From assembly GCA_910578385.1 (NCBI GenBank), contig CAJTQV010000011.1, positions 1 through 64,000 on the forward strand: a stretch of DNA of 64,000 nucleotides, in the 5' to 3' direction. Shown here piece by piece: positions 55,623 to 64,000 of this stretch. Numbering within the stretch: the stretch's first letter is position 1; every line of letters begins with the position of its first letter. This DNA is from an uncultured Muribaculaceae bacterium (GTDB lineage Bacteria > Bacteroidota > Bacteroidia > Bacteroidales > Muribaculaceae). The notes beneath the pieces are model-generated. The model saw only the letters and a program-made list of their open reading frames with translations, had not been told where the DNA came from and searched no databases. A program made the translations under genes and the position numbers.

Positions 55623-56672
55623 TCAGCGGCGAAAGCGGTGCTGAATCGGTTTCTCGACGCAGACGTTGATGGCTAACGAAAGGAGGATTATCACTAAAAG
55701 TGATATAAGGAAACAACCCCACATGCCGAGCAGGGAGGATAAGTCGAAATAAGCTGCCAACTGAAGAATCGGGCCGTGTACAAGATACATGTTGTATGAA
55801 ACATTGTCGCGCCGCCCCTCGAACGTACCCCAGCGTCCCACCATCGAGAACCATATCACAAGCGAGCTGAAAGCAAGCGGATGAAGCACCACACTGAAAT
55901 ATGGTATCCAACTGCCGACGGCCATCAGCACCAGACCGCACACGAGTACAGTCCACTTATAACGCATGAAAACGTCGTAATAATAATAGATGATGACCCC
56001 TGTATAGAAATACATCAGCTGTCCTACAAACTGACGTCCCAATATCTGGTAGATCTCGCTCCCGGTGCGGTAATAAAGCCAGTTGAAAAGAAGCCGGTAG
56101 GCTATCGAGACCACATATATGCCGATGAACATCACCACCGGACGGCAACGCATCTTGCGGATAAGCCAAACCACAACCGGAACCGAGAGATAGAGCATCC
56201 ACTCGACCTTCATGGTCCAGAGCGACACATTGACCGCCCGCTGCGCGAAGTCGGGGAAAACTCCGGGGAGCGTCGGCTCTATAAAGTTCAGGAAGCAGAT
56301 GTTGGCAACAAGATATTTCCAGAAACCGGGACTCGTAAAGTACTCCCACGCAGACAACGAGGACACCGCCACAAGACCGGCAGCAAAAATCAGCACCGTT
56401 GCCCAATAGGCCGGAAGAATGCGCAACGCCCTCTGGCGCACATACCGCCAAGTACGCTCATGCTTTAGGAAACTGCCGTAAATCAGGAATCCGCTCAACG
56501 CGAAGAAGCCACCCACCGCCGAATAACTTGTGACCGGAAACCACACATCTCCGCCCACCAAGGTATTGAAATGCGCCACTATCACGGCGAATGCGAGCAC
56601 ATACCTCACAATACCCATGTTGTTGGGCATCGGTATCGGGTAAGGAACTTTATTTGGTATAAGACGAAGCAT
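55623..56672 (-). CDS. Membrane acyltransferase (AT3 family)
   Basis: The 349-residue protein has about ten membrane helices and the AT3 features VLAFAVIVAHFNTLVG (His in helix 1) and GFFALSGFLIYGSFLKHERTW (SGFLI with R/K after). Such enzymes acylate surface polysaccharides or lipids. ATG 56672 is chosen over 56753 because a TACTTTTG box lies between the two at 56716-56723. Confidence 0.88.
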   Translation of the reverse strand: MLRLIPNKVPYPIPMPNNMGIVRYVLAFAVIVAHFNTLVGGDVWFPVTSYSAVGGFFALSGFLIYGSFLKHERTWRYVRQRALRILPAYWATVLIFAAGLVAVSSLSAWEYFTSPGFWKYLVANICFLNFIEPTLPGVFPDFAQRAVNVSLWTMKVEWMLYLSVPVVVWLIRKMRCRPVVMFIGIYVVSIAYRLLFNWLYYRTGSEIYQILGRQFVGQLMYFYTGVIIYYYYDVFMRYKWTVLVCGLVLMAVGSWIPYFSVVLHPLAFSSLVIWFSMVGRWGTFEGRRDNVSYNMYLVHGPILQLAAYFDLSSLLGMWGCFLISLLVIILLSLAINVCVEKPIQHRFRR

Positions 56673-56715
56673 AAAAGTGTGATTGAATTCAGATTCAAAT
56701 CCGGGATATTCTCTG

Positions 56716-56723
56716 CAAAAGTA
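56716..56723 (-). promoter_or_regulatory. -7 box for the AT3 acyltransferase
   Basis: The complement reads TACTTTTG; it decides the start of the downstream gene. Confidence 0.6.
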
Positions 56724-56806
56724 GTAAAAATTACCGCCACTTCCCAATTTCATTTCATTTTCACCTTATTTAATTGTAAAGATTTTGTCATGCAAGGGAA
56801 AAACGC

Positions 56807-56814
56807 TATATTTG
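56807..56814 (+). promoter_or_regulatory. -7 box immediately before the TPR gene
   Basis: TATATTTG followed by CCGCACA and ATG at 56822, a 7-nt gap. Confidence 0.65.
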
Positions 56815-56821
56815 CCGCACA

Positions 56822-58837
56822 ATGGTAACACGGTTTTCTTTTTCATCACGACCCTGTGTGATCGCGCTCAAGGCTCTGTTTATGCGTCTGTCCATGCTGT
56901 TCATATTGCTCGGCGTGTCTGTTGGCGCGTCGGCCCAGGTCGATGCAGAACAGGTCATGAACATAGGGCGCAACGTGCTCTCGATGGATGACTACATGCT
57001 CTCCATACAGTATTTCAACCAGGCTATCAAAGCAAAACCGTACTTGGCCGAGCCATATTATCTCAGGGCTATGGCCAAGCTCTCGCTCGACGATTACGCC
57101 GGTGCGGAGGAGGACTGCACGCTCGCCATAGAGCGCAACAAGTTCCAGACCGAGACGTACAAGCTGCGAGGTTTCGCACGCCAGGCACTCGGCAAGGACT
57201 CCCTCGCGATTGAAGACTACGACATAGGACTCCAGTATAACCCGCAGGACAAATATTTCCTGTTCTATAAAGCAGTCTCCCAGACGGAGCTGAAACGTTA
57301 CTCCGGAGCAGACTCGACGTTCTCGACCCTGCTGCGCCTCTACCCACGTTTCGAGGATGGCTACACAGCCCGCGGACGGCTGAGGGTGCTTGAGGGTGAC
57401 ACCGTGGCCGCCCTCGAAGATATCGGCAAAGCCATCAGTCTTTCAGCCACCTCGCTGCAACCATATTTGCTGCGTGCCGACATCGAGGTAAAACAACAGA
57501 ACTGGGAGGGTGCTCTCGGCGACATGGACGAAGCAATCCGCCTTAAACCGCGTGAAGCCGACTATTATCTGAACCGGGCTTTCATCCGCTATAATCTCGA
57601 CGATTATTTCGGTGCGATGTCCGACTACAACTACACGCTCGAACTGGAGCCGTACAACTCGGCGGCGCTCTTCAACCGCGCCCTGCTCCGCTATGAGGTG
57701 AAAGACCTTGACCGCGCGGCAGCCGACCTGCAGAGCGTGCTGAAAATTGACCCCGACAACTTCCACGCGCAATACAATCTCGGTCTTGTGAATCTGGAGC
57801 GGGGGAAATACCGCGAGGCGCTTGCCAATTTCGATGTCATCAACAAGCGTTATCCACGATTCCATCCCGCCTTCTACGCCAGGGCCGAGGCATTCCGCCT
57901 CATGGGCAACATGAAGGCCGCAATGCAGAACGCCCACATCGGCGACGAATTAGTACGAGCCTACGTAACAAACCCGGAGAAGAACCCGCTCGACCGTCCG
58001 GCCATACAGGCAGGAACGGCCAACAGCGGAGACATGGCTCACGAAAACGAGACCGAAGAGGAAGTGATGGACCGCTTCAACCAGCTTGTAACCGTCGGAT
58101 CGGCATCAGATACACAGTTGGCATACAACGACCGCATAAAAGGACGCGTGCAGGACCGCGACATTGCTGTTGACCTCGAACCGTCGTACATGCTGTCGTA
58201 TATCGACTCGCCTGTAACCCTCAAGGCCACCTCAAACTATTTCCGTGAACTCGACGAGTTCAACCGTCAGCGTTACATCGGCCAGACCATCTATCTCACT
58301 CCGGCCGGAGGTGAGATTTCAAACGACAATTATGATGCCCTTTTCGCCCTCGCCGACCTCTACACCCAGCAGACCAAGGATAGCGAGCGTCCTGCCGACT
58401 GGCTTGCTCTCGGAGTGGCGCGGGTACAGCTGAAAGACTATGAGGCGGCTATACACGCTCTTGAAAAAGCCATAGAACTGTACCCGGACTTCGCCATGGC
58501 ACATCTGGAGCGGGCCTATGCCCGTCAGGCATCGGGCGACCCGAAAATGACCATGCTGGCTCTCGCAGACTACGACGACGCCCTGCGTCTCAATCCCCGT
58601 CTGGTCTACGCATGGTTCAACAAGGGTAACATCTACTACAACTCGGGCGACTACACCTCGGCTCTCCGCTGCTACAGCGAGGCTTTGGAGACCGACCCGC
58701 AGTTCGCCTCGGCACTCTTCAACCGAGGCATCACATACCTGCGCATGGGTAACAAACAGCAGGCCTTCGCCGACCTCAGCAAAGCCGGCGAGCTGGGCGT
58801 GCTCCCCTCCTACAACCTGCTGAAACGCATGAAATAA
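56822..58837 (+). CDS. Exported tetratricopeptide-repeat protein
   Basis: The 671-residue protein has a signal peptide cleaved near GASAQ (residue 39) and at least ten TPR units, in two blocks (about 45-375 and 510-665) separated by a non-repeat segment with an AHENETEEEVMDRFN acidic stretch. TPR proteins scaffold complexes; no catalytic domain is visible. It is flanked by its own promoter and no co-directional neighbour is close, so it is probably monocistronic. Confidence 0.9.
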   Translation: MVTRFSFSSRPCVIALKALFMRLSMLFILLGVSVGASAQVDAEQVMNIGRNVLSMDDYMLSIQYFNQAIKAKPYLAEPYYLRAMAKLSLDDYAGAEEDCTLAIERNKFQTETYKLRGFARQALGKDSLAIEDYDIGLQYNPQDKYFLFYKAVSQTELKRYSGADSTFSTLLRLYPRFEDGYTARGRLRVLEGDTVAALEDIGKAISLSATSLQPYLLRADIEVKQQNWEGALGDMDEAIRLKPREADYYLNRAFIRYNLDDYFGAMSDYNYTLELEPYNSAALFNRALLRYEVKDLDRAAADLQSVLKIDPDNFHAQYNLGLVNLERGKYREALANFDVINKRYPRFHPAFYARAEAFRLMGNMKAAMQNAHIGDELVRAYVTNPEKNPLDRPAIQAGTANSGDMAHENETEEEVMDRFNQLVTVGSASDTQLAYNDRIKGRVQDRDIAVDLEPSYMLSYIDSPVTLKATSNYFRELDEFNRQRYIGQTIYLTPAGGEISNDNYDALFALADLYTQQTKDSERPADWLALGVARVQLKDYEAAIHALEKAIELYPDFAMAHLERAYARQASGDPKMTMLALADYDDALRLNPRLVYAWFNKGNIYYNSGDYTSALRCYSEALETDPQFASALFNRGITYLRMGNKQQAFADLSKAGELGVLPSYNLLKRMK

Positions 58838-58873
58838 CCGGATTTTAGGATTTGACAGCGATTTGAGCCGTCA

Positions 58874-58909
58874 TATATTTGCCAATGTGCGGAAAAATCG
58901 TTAACTTTG
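58874..58909 (+). promoter_or_regulatory. Two -7 boxes in tandem for rplY
   Basis: TATATTTG (58874-58881) and TAACTTTG (58902-58909) both lie upstream of the L25 gene. The 118-nt leader after the second box contains an inverted repeat (TCCGTGC / GCACGGA, about 58953-58990) that could fold. Confidence 0.55.
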
Positions 58910-59026
58910 CGCCGCTTTTAGGCAAAAACGTGTGATGGGAAATTCGTAGGCGTCCGTGCGGCGTCGCGCTCCCCGCGCTTAATGCACGGAGCAAACTTAT
59001 TTTTAGTAACACATCAATCCAAATCA

Positions 59027-59683
59027 ATGAAGACATTCAAACTTAACGCTCAGCCCCGTGTTGAGCTCGGCAAAAAGTCTGTAAAGGCTCTGCGCAAAGA
59101 GGGTAAAATCCCCGCAGTCATCAATGGCGGCGCAATCGTTGAACTCCCCTACAACGGCACTCTCAAAGAGGGTCAGAAGCTCGTTGCTCTCGACGACAAG
59201 CGCGGTATCATCACTACCGACATCACTGTCGCTGCCGAGGACGTGCGCAAGCTCATCTATACTCCCGACATCTTCGAGGTTGACATCAACCTCAACGGCG
59301 AGGAAGTGAAGGCTGTCATGAAAGACCTCCAGTTCCAGCCCGTGAAAGACACTGTTCTTCACATCGACTTCCTCCAGGTTTATCCTGACAAGCCCATCGT
59401 AATGGAAGTGCCTGTTCAGATCGAAGGTCACGCAGAGGGTGTGAAGGCCGGTGGTAAGCTCACGCTCTCCATGCGTAAGCTCAAAGTTAAAGCTTGCTAC
59501 AGCGAAATTCCCGAGCGTCTCGTGGTTAACGTTGACACACTCGGTCTCGGCAAGTCACTCGCAGTCGGCGACCTCCACTTCGAGGGTCTTGAGCTGATGA
59601 ACGCCAAGAACGCCGTTGTCTGCGCCGTACAGCTCACACGTGCCGCACGTGGTGCTATGGCAAAGGCTGCCGACAACGCATAA
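59027..59683 (+). CDS. rplY: Ribosomal protein L25/CTC
   Basis: The 218-residue protein is the long (CTC) form of L25, which binds 5S rRNA: the L25 domain (about 1-95, LGKKSVKALRKEGKIPAVINGG recognisable) is followed by the C-terminal TL5-type beta domain. ATG 59027 gives MKTFKLNAQPR, the normal start. It precedes pth, a common arrangement, with a terminator between. Confidence 0.96.
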   Translation: MKTFKLNAQPRVELGKKSVKALRKEGKIPAVINGGAIVELPYNGTLKEGQKLVALDDKRGIITTDITVAAEDVRKLIYTPDIFEVDINLNGEEVKAVMKDLQFQPVKDTVLHIDFLQVYPDKPIVMEVPVQIEGHAEGVKAGGKLTLSMRKLKVKACYSEIPERLVVNVDTLGLGKSLAVGDLHFEGLELMNAKNAVVCAVQLTRAARGAMAKAADNA

Positions 59684-59705
59684 GGCACCTCAAACCGCAT
59701 TCAAC

Positions 59706-59740
59706 AGCATCATGTCCCCTCCGGGGCATGATGCTTTTTA
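59706..59740 (+). terminator. Terminator after rplY
   Basis: A stem with arms AGCATCATG(T)CCCC and GGGGCATGATGCT, one bulged base, is followed by TTTTTA. Confidence 0.88.
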
Positions 59741-59846
59741 TTACCTCTCAGCTCCCCCTATCATCTTCCTCCCCGCTTGAAAGGCAGGGACATATGAAAT
59801 GCAGGGACATCGCTTCGCGATGTTTGCTGAGCACCCAAAACAAATC

Positions 59847-60473
59847 ATGAATTTCTTAAGAAAAATCCTTGGCCTCGGGCCAAAGGACAAAACACCTGTA
59901 GATCCTGATATGAAACGTTACCTGATAGCCTGTCTCGGCAACATGGGTCCCGAGTATGTCGATACCCGTCACAATGCCGGATTCATGGTTGCCGATTACA
60001 TTGCAGGAGAGGCCGGAGTGCCTTTCCAGTCAAAGCGTTACGGCGACATGGCGGTCGTACGTGTGAAGAACTGCGAGCTGATGCTGCTGAAGCCCTCCAC
60101 ATTCATGAATCTCAGCGGCGTGGCCGTACGTTACTGGATGAACCACGAGAAGCTGCTGCTGGAGAATCTCTTGGTGGTTGTCGATGACATGGCCATACCG
60201 TTCGGTTCGATACGTATGCGCAAGCAGGGTTCCGATGCAGGCCACAACGGACTGAAGAACATTGCCGCCGAGCTTGGCACGCAGAACTATGCCCGGCTCC
60301 GTTTCGGAATCGGCAACGGTTTCCCGCGCGGAGGTCAGATAGACTTTGTGTTGGGCAAATTCCCGCCCGAAGAGATGGAGAAGATGCCCGAGGTCCTGAA
60401 AAAAGCCGCCGACGCCGTCAAAGCCTTCTGTCTTTCGGGCCCCGACTTCGCCATGACCCACTACAACCACTGA
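59847..60473 (+). CDS. pth: Peptidyl-tRNA hydrolase
   Basis: Pth frees tRNA from drop-off peptidyl-tRNA. The 208-residue protein has the catalytic set LGNMGPEYVDTRHNAGF (Asn and His), FMNLSGVAV, and DDMAIPFGSIRMRKQGSDAGHNGLKNI with the active Asp. The core starts at MKRYLIACLGNMG (59910); ATG 59847 adds 21 residues and is the normal distance in Bacteroidetes. The in-frame start at 59799 reads through a CGCTTCGCG palindrome and is rejected. Confidence 0.94.
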   Translation: MNFLRKILGLGPKDKTPVDPDMKRYLIACLGNMGPEYVDTRHNAGFMVADYIAGEAGVPFQSKRYGDMAVVRVKNCELMLLKPSTFMNLSGVAVRYWMNHEKLLLENLLVVVDDMAIPFGSIRMRKQGSDAGHNGLKNIAAELGTQNYARLRFGIGNGFPRGGQIDFVLGKFPPEEMEKMPEVLKKAADAVKAFCLSGPDFAMTHYNH

Positions 60474-60555
60474 CCCACACTTCCCTACCTTACCCACCGC
60501 ACAACCCAACGGAGCGTCCATAGGCAGTTCTCAAACGATTTTCTGCATACATGAA

Positions 60556-60640
60556 TTTCCCCTTCAAGAGGACTAATTTCTTAAAAAATATCCTCTTCAA
60601 GGGGACAATTTCGTTAAAATATTAACTCCATAAGGGGAAA
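60556..60640. repeat. Inverted TTTCCCCTT repeats upstream of the PIN-toxin pair
   Basis: TCCCCTTCAAGAGGA (60558-60572) pairs with TCCTCTTCAAGGGGA (60591-60605) over 14 of 15 bases around an 18-nt loop, and a third copy AAGGGGAAA sits at 60632-60640. There is no T-run, so operator sites for the antitoxin are more likely than a terminator. Otherwise 60474-60698 is empty. Confidence 0.55.
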
Positions 60641-60698
60641 TATAGTCTATTGATGGGCTAATTTTCCACTACAAACTTGACGTTCGGATTTTTTGTTG

Positions 60699-60706
60699 TA
60701 TATTTG
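60699..60706 (+). promoter_or_regulatory. -7 box for the PIN toxin-antitoxin pair
   Basis: TATATTTG, 49 bp before the antitoxin ATG. Confidence 0.6.
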
Positions 60707-60754
60707 CGAAATAGTTAACAACGGTCATCTTCCAGGACCATTTACATTAAGAAT

Positions 60755-60991
60755 ATGACACAAATAGTAGTTACATTAGACAATAACGCTGACAGCAATC
60801 TGCTTCGGCGCATGATTGAGAATATGAAAGGAGTGCTCAAGACATCAGTCAAAACAGAAAGTATCACAAATAAAGAAACAGAAGACAAGAGAACAGCTTG
60901 GATTCAAGCACTTAGTCAACTGACCGAAAGCGTAAATTCTTCAATGATTGATTTGAACGACGAACGCACAAAATATATAATGTCTAAATGA
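60755..60991 (+). CDS. Candidate antitoxin of a PIN-domain toxin
   Basis: The 78-residue protein starts MTQIVVTLDNNADSNLLRRM, a short beta-strand then a helix, followed by a long helical stretch. I do not recognise a DNA-binding fold with certainty. Its stop overlaps the PIN-gene start by 4 nt, the usual antitoxin-toxin layout. It is more AT-rich than its neighbours. Confidence 0.7.
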   Translation: MTQIVVTLDNNADSNLLRRMIENMKGVLKTSVKTESITNKETEDKRTAWIQALSQLTESVNSSMIDLNDERTKYIMSK

Positions 60992-61389
60992 AAAAATTCT
61001 TTCTCGACACAAATTTTGTCATGGACCTGCTTATAAGGGATGAATTCAAACCTATAAGCAAACAATTCTTGACAGAGGGAGTTCAAAACAATCATCAATT
61101 CTTCATCAGCTATCTCTCAGTTGCAAATTTCGCTTATATAATACGAAAACAGCCCTCAGAGAATATTTACAAATATATCAACACTGTTTTGAATCTGTTC
61201 CATGTTGTACATAATACGGAACATCAGATAAGGAGAGCTATTGAGTTGCAAGTTCCAGATTTTGAAGACGGATTGCAATATCAAGCAGCCATTGACGCAG
61301 AATGCGATATCATAATCACCCGCAACTCTAAAGACTTCCCTTTTGCCAAAATTCCAGTCATGTCAGCAGAAGAATATCTTCGCTCCTAA
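60988..61389 (+). CDS. PIN-domain toxin (VapC-like ribonuclease)
   Basis: The 133-residue protein has the PIN acidic residues: FLDTNFVMDLL at the N-terminus (Asp7), FEDGLQYQAAIDAECDIIITRN in the middle (Glu and Asp), and SKDF near the end. VapC proteins cut tRNA or rRNA when freed from the antitoxin. With the gene before it this is the third toxin-antitoxin pair in the window. Confidence 0.88.
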   Translation: MKKFFLDTNFVMDLLIRDEFKPISKQFLTEGVQNNHQFFISYLSVANFAYIIRKQPSENIYKYINTVLNLFHVVHNTEHQIRRAIELQVPDFEDGLQYQAAIDAECDIIITRNSKDFPFAKIPVMSAEEYLRS

Positions 61390-61415
61390 GCATCTAACAG
61401 CTGACACCGAAAGCC

Positions 61416-64000
61416 TTATTCGCGGCCGCAGAGGTATTTGAGGGTACAGTAGCGGCATTGGGCCTCGTCGGGCGCCGGCTCGAAGGGTTTGGTGTCGTCG
61501 AAGATGTCGCAGAGAATCTGCTCCATGCCGGCCAAGAACTCGGCGGAGATGTCGGTGTGCGCGTTGATTCGCTTCTTGTCGAGAGTCGGACAGCACTCCA
61601 CCTCACCCGGCTCCTTGTTAACATCAAATATCGACAGCCGTATTCCACCGGGGGCTTCTGCGCGTTGCTCCAGCAGGTGGGCGTAGAGCATGAGCTGAAG
61701 CATGTACTTGGCCTGATAACTACCGTTGAATATGTCTTCTATCGAACCGGCATCGACATGCGCGCTGCCCGTCTTGTAATCCACAATCCTCATGCGTCCA
61801 CCCACAACGTCAACACGGTCGAACGCATACTTGAAATTCACCTCCGGACTCGCACCCGCACGCCAACGCGTTGTACCCGTTATCTCCGCACCTACAAGTT
61901 CAACAGGCGCGGTCATCAGGTCATGACGCACCGCATTCTCAACCATCGCCTCAAGACGCTCCGCCACCATGGCGACCGTACCTGTCAGCTCCCGGTCGAG
62001 CTTTTCAGGAGGCAGATGGAAATGCTCACGGTTCACCGCACGGCGCACCACCCGCGAAATCAACTCCTTATCCCCGGCAATATCCGTCAATTTCGCAGAA
62101 TCGAGCACCACCCTGCTTTTCAGATACTTCTTCTGCAATGATTCAGGCAGATAGAGATTCTGCATGGCTCTGTGCACTATATTACCCTGCGTGATCGCAT
62201 CTATATAATCCGGACTCTCCACATCATCACCGATGCCGACTACATTCTTGTAATAGAACTTCACCTGACATTGACAGTAATTCATCAATGCCGAAGCCGA
62301 CAGGTTACGACCGCTATCCGGTCTGAGAAAATCGGACAGTCGTTCCATCACACGGGCGGACTTGGCAACTCCAGATGGCTTCGCAACTGACGATTCGAGA
62401 CGGAAAGAATAGACCTTCTCACGCACCGAGTCGCGGGCATAAAGCATGGCCAACTGCAACAGGAATCGCGACTTGCCTCCACTGCGCATACCCTCGCCTG
62501 CACGGGCGTCGTATATGAGAGTGACATCTCTCGCCCTCGACAACAGGCGGTAGAAGTAATAGGCATACAGCTCCTCTGCCTGTCCGGATGTCGGCATACC
62601 GTAACCGCGCCGCAGGGCATCGGGGATGAAGGTGCGCGCACGCGAACGGCGAGGCATCACCTTGTCGTTCATCGACAGCACCACCAGATGGTCGAAGTCG
62701 AGGGCACGTGTCTCCAACAGACCCATAACCTGCAATCCCTCCAGCGGCTCTCCCTCGAACGTAACAGTCTCTCCGGCAAGCAGACGGTCGGCCAAGTAGA
62801 ACACGCTGCCGTAACGCATCGACACATTATGCGTCTCCACGCTCACCAACAGCCGCGACAATGCCTGTTGATACAACGAGATCTGCATACGTTCTATCTT
62901 GGAATTGATGACATGCGCATTGTCTCCCTCCTCGGCAAGAGCCATATCTACCATGTCGAGCACACCCGAGATATATGCCACAGTCTCGGAGGGAGTAGCC
63001 TGACGGTCAATAGGGCGCAACATCTCCGCCACCCTCTCCGAACGCTCACGCAGCCACTCCGGAGTGACCACGCGCAGATGCAACCGGCTCACATCGGTAT
63101 TGATCTCATTGGCCACGGTGCTGCCCGCCACAATCTGCACGAGCGGATGCGACATGAACAGCCTGAAATCCTCATGATAATAACCATATACGTCGCCCGA
63201 CTTGCGCAGACGACTCTGGAGCCGACGCAAATGATATATGAACGACGCCACGGCCGTGTAGCGCATCGAATACCCCATGGTGAGGTTCACCGCCTCAAGC
63301 TCCGTAGGAAGGGAATGTATCAGAGGCAGCAGCAGGTTCTCGTCGGGGATGACCACGGCGGCACGTGCGTCGGCTATCTGTCCCGGACCAATCTCCTCAA
63401 GCCATTCCCCGACCTTCATCGAAGCAATCTTGACCTGCGCCACGTTAGAGGGCGCGGCGGCCACATTGATAACCTCAGGCATCGAATCAACCTGACACCG
63501 AGCCATGTAGGGCACCGCCCACTCCGGCATCGGGAAATTACGCATGTTACGACGCATAGCCATTGCCGCCGGACTCCTCACTCCATCTGTTCCGGCACCG
63601 AGGACAGGCCCGGTGGCATCCCAGAAAAACTCGGCGTACGGCTCGCCGTCAGCATCAAGCATGTCGCGCATGTCAGCAAAAAGACGCGCCTCGGTCGTGG
63701 AGAGCATATTGAAACCTACCACCACAACCTTACTCCAGGGGAGCGCCGCCGAATCCTCGCCCGCCACTCGCTGCATGGCGCGTCGGAATGTCGTTCCCGG
63801 CAACGCCAGACCGTCGGCCTCAAGATTCTCAAGAAGTCCGGCATAGAGTTCTGGAAGAAGTTTCCACAGCTCCACGAACTTCTGCTTAAGCTGAGAACGC
63901 TCCTCCTCCGGACCGATGCTGTTCCAGAACCGCTCCACATTATCAGAGGCCGGACGGTAGCCGAAATAACGCTCTATCACATCGCACTGCTCCTCGGTCA
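61416..64000 (-). CDS. PD-(D/E)XK nuclease family protein, AddB-like (5' end beyond the window)
   Basis: The frame is open to the window end, so the N-terminus is missing; at least 861 residues are present. The C-terminal nuclease domain has HRAMQN, GTTRWRAG, and DRVDVVGGRMRIVDYKTG (PD-(D/E)xK core), framed by NYCQCQVKFYY and CRYCTLKYLC, the four cysteines that hold an Fe-S cluster in AddB. AddB partners the AddA helicase-nuclease in double-strand break repair; addA would be expected just outside the window. Confidence 0.88.
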   Translation of the reverse strand, partial: TEEQCDVIERYFGYRPASDNVERFWNSIGPEEERSQLKQKFVELWKLLPELYAGLLENLEADGLALPGTTFRRAMQRVAGEDSAALPWSKVVVVGFNMLSTTEARLFADMRDMLDADGEPYAEFFWDATGPVLGAGTDGVRSPAAMAMRRNMRNFPMPEWAVPYMARCQVDSMPEVINVAAAPSNVAQVKIASMKVGEWLEEIGPGQIADARAAVVIPDENLLLPLIHSLPTELEAVNLTMGYSMRYTAVASFIYHLRRLQSRLRKSGDVYGYYHEDFRLFMSHPLVQIVAGSTVANEINTDVSRLHLRVVTPEWLRERSERVAEMLRPIDRQATPSETVAYISGVLDMVDMALAEEGDNAHVINSKIERMQISLYQQALSRLLVSVETHNVSMRYGSVFYLADRLLAGETVTFEGEPLEGLQVMGLLETRALDFDHLVVLSMNDKVMPRRSRARTFIPDALRRGYGMPTSGQAEELYAYYFYRLLSRARDVTLIYDARAGEGMRSGGKSRFLLQLAMLYARDSVREKVYSFRLESSVAKPSGVAKSARVMERLSDFLRPDSGRNLSASALMNYCQCQVKFYYKNVVGIGDDVESPDYIDAITQGNIVHRAMQNLYLPESLQKKYLKSRVVLDSAKLTDIAGDKELISRVVRRAVNREHFHLPPEKLDRELTGTVAMVAERLEAMVENAVRHDLMTAPVELVGAEITGTTRWRAGASPEVNFKYAFDRVDVVGGRMRIVDYKTGSAHVDAGSIEDIFNGSYQAKYMLQLMLYAHLLEQRAEAPGGIRLSIFDVNKEPGEVECCPTLDKKRINAHTDISAEFLAGMEQILCDIFDDTKPFEPAPDEAQCRYCTLKYLCGRE

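Overview
The window looks like a chromosomal segment of a gut-type Bacteroidales, most likely a Muribaculaceae (family-level placement is inference). The signs are the phylum-specific -7 promoter box TAnnTTTG in front of most transcription units, a long SecA, an IspG with the extra inserted domain, DUF4105, DUF2851 and DUF3467 proteins, a surface leucine-rich-repeat protein with a type IX-like C-terminal tail, and weak or absent Shine-Dalgarno sequences. I found no rRNA, tRNA, CRISPR array, insertion sequence or prophage. About 56 protein genes are supported; nearly all are core metabolism, translation, envelope or redox genes.

Layout. 0.2-9.5 kb (minus): one long run, pseudouridine synthase with a G/Q/N/R-rich repeat domain, asnS, a DUF4105 membrane protein, a degenerate alkaline-phosphatase-fold protein, secA. 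9.8-11 kb: an NlpE-like lipoprotein, tandem repeats, and a small terminated RNA. 11-16.4 kb: aspA facing a C4-dicarboxylate antiporter, a secreted L-asparaginase and a porin, which together form a plausible asparagine-to-fumarate route. 16.6-21 kb (minus): acyl-CoA ligase, iron alcohol dehydrogenase, HIT protein, GreA. 21.4-25.4 kb (plus): SufE, a peptide transporter, and a HipB/HipA toxin-antitoxin pair. 26-33 kb: two back-to-back operons start only 36 bp apart; the plus operon joins an rRNA methyltransferase, a copper ATPase, a copper chaperone-like protein, TcdA and a LolD-like ATPase with overlapping genes. 33-41.5 kb: DUF3467, cysS, MntA/HepT toxin-antitoxin, ispG, a PAP2-like membrane protein, an RluA-type enzyme, DUF2851, rubrerythrin. 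41.7-46.6 kb: recO, a membrane TPR/HTH regulator divergent from a BspA-like surface protein. 46.6-55 kb: a candidate structured RNA, a dipeptidase plus peptide transporter pair, a UbiA/HAD pair, an S4 protein, a META-domain lipoprotein and a type II NADH dehydrogenase. 55-64 kb: GNAT, acyltransferase, TPR protein, ribosomal protein L25, Pth, a PIN-domain toxin pair, and an AddB-like nuclease cut by the window end.

The non-coding layer is the more unusual part. (i) Six genes start 4-7 nt after a -7 box and should be transcribed as leaderless or nearly leaderless mRNAs. (ii) Two loci share a 5' RNA module followed by different intrinsic terminators. (iii) A strongly folded, terminated minus-strand transcript is predicted at 46.7-46.85 kb. 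(iv) Degenerate telomere-like CCTAAA heptamers occur at two intergenic sites, one arranged as a nested 200-bp palindrome. (v) REPIN-like GC-rich palindromes occur at two sites. All coordinates and foldings were worked out by eye; no search or folding program was run.
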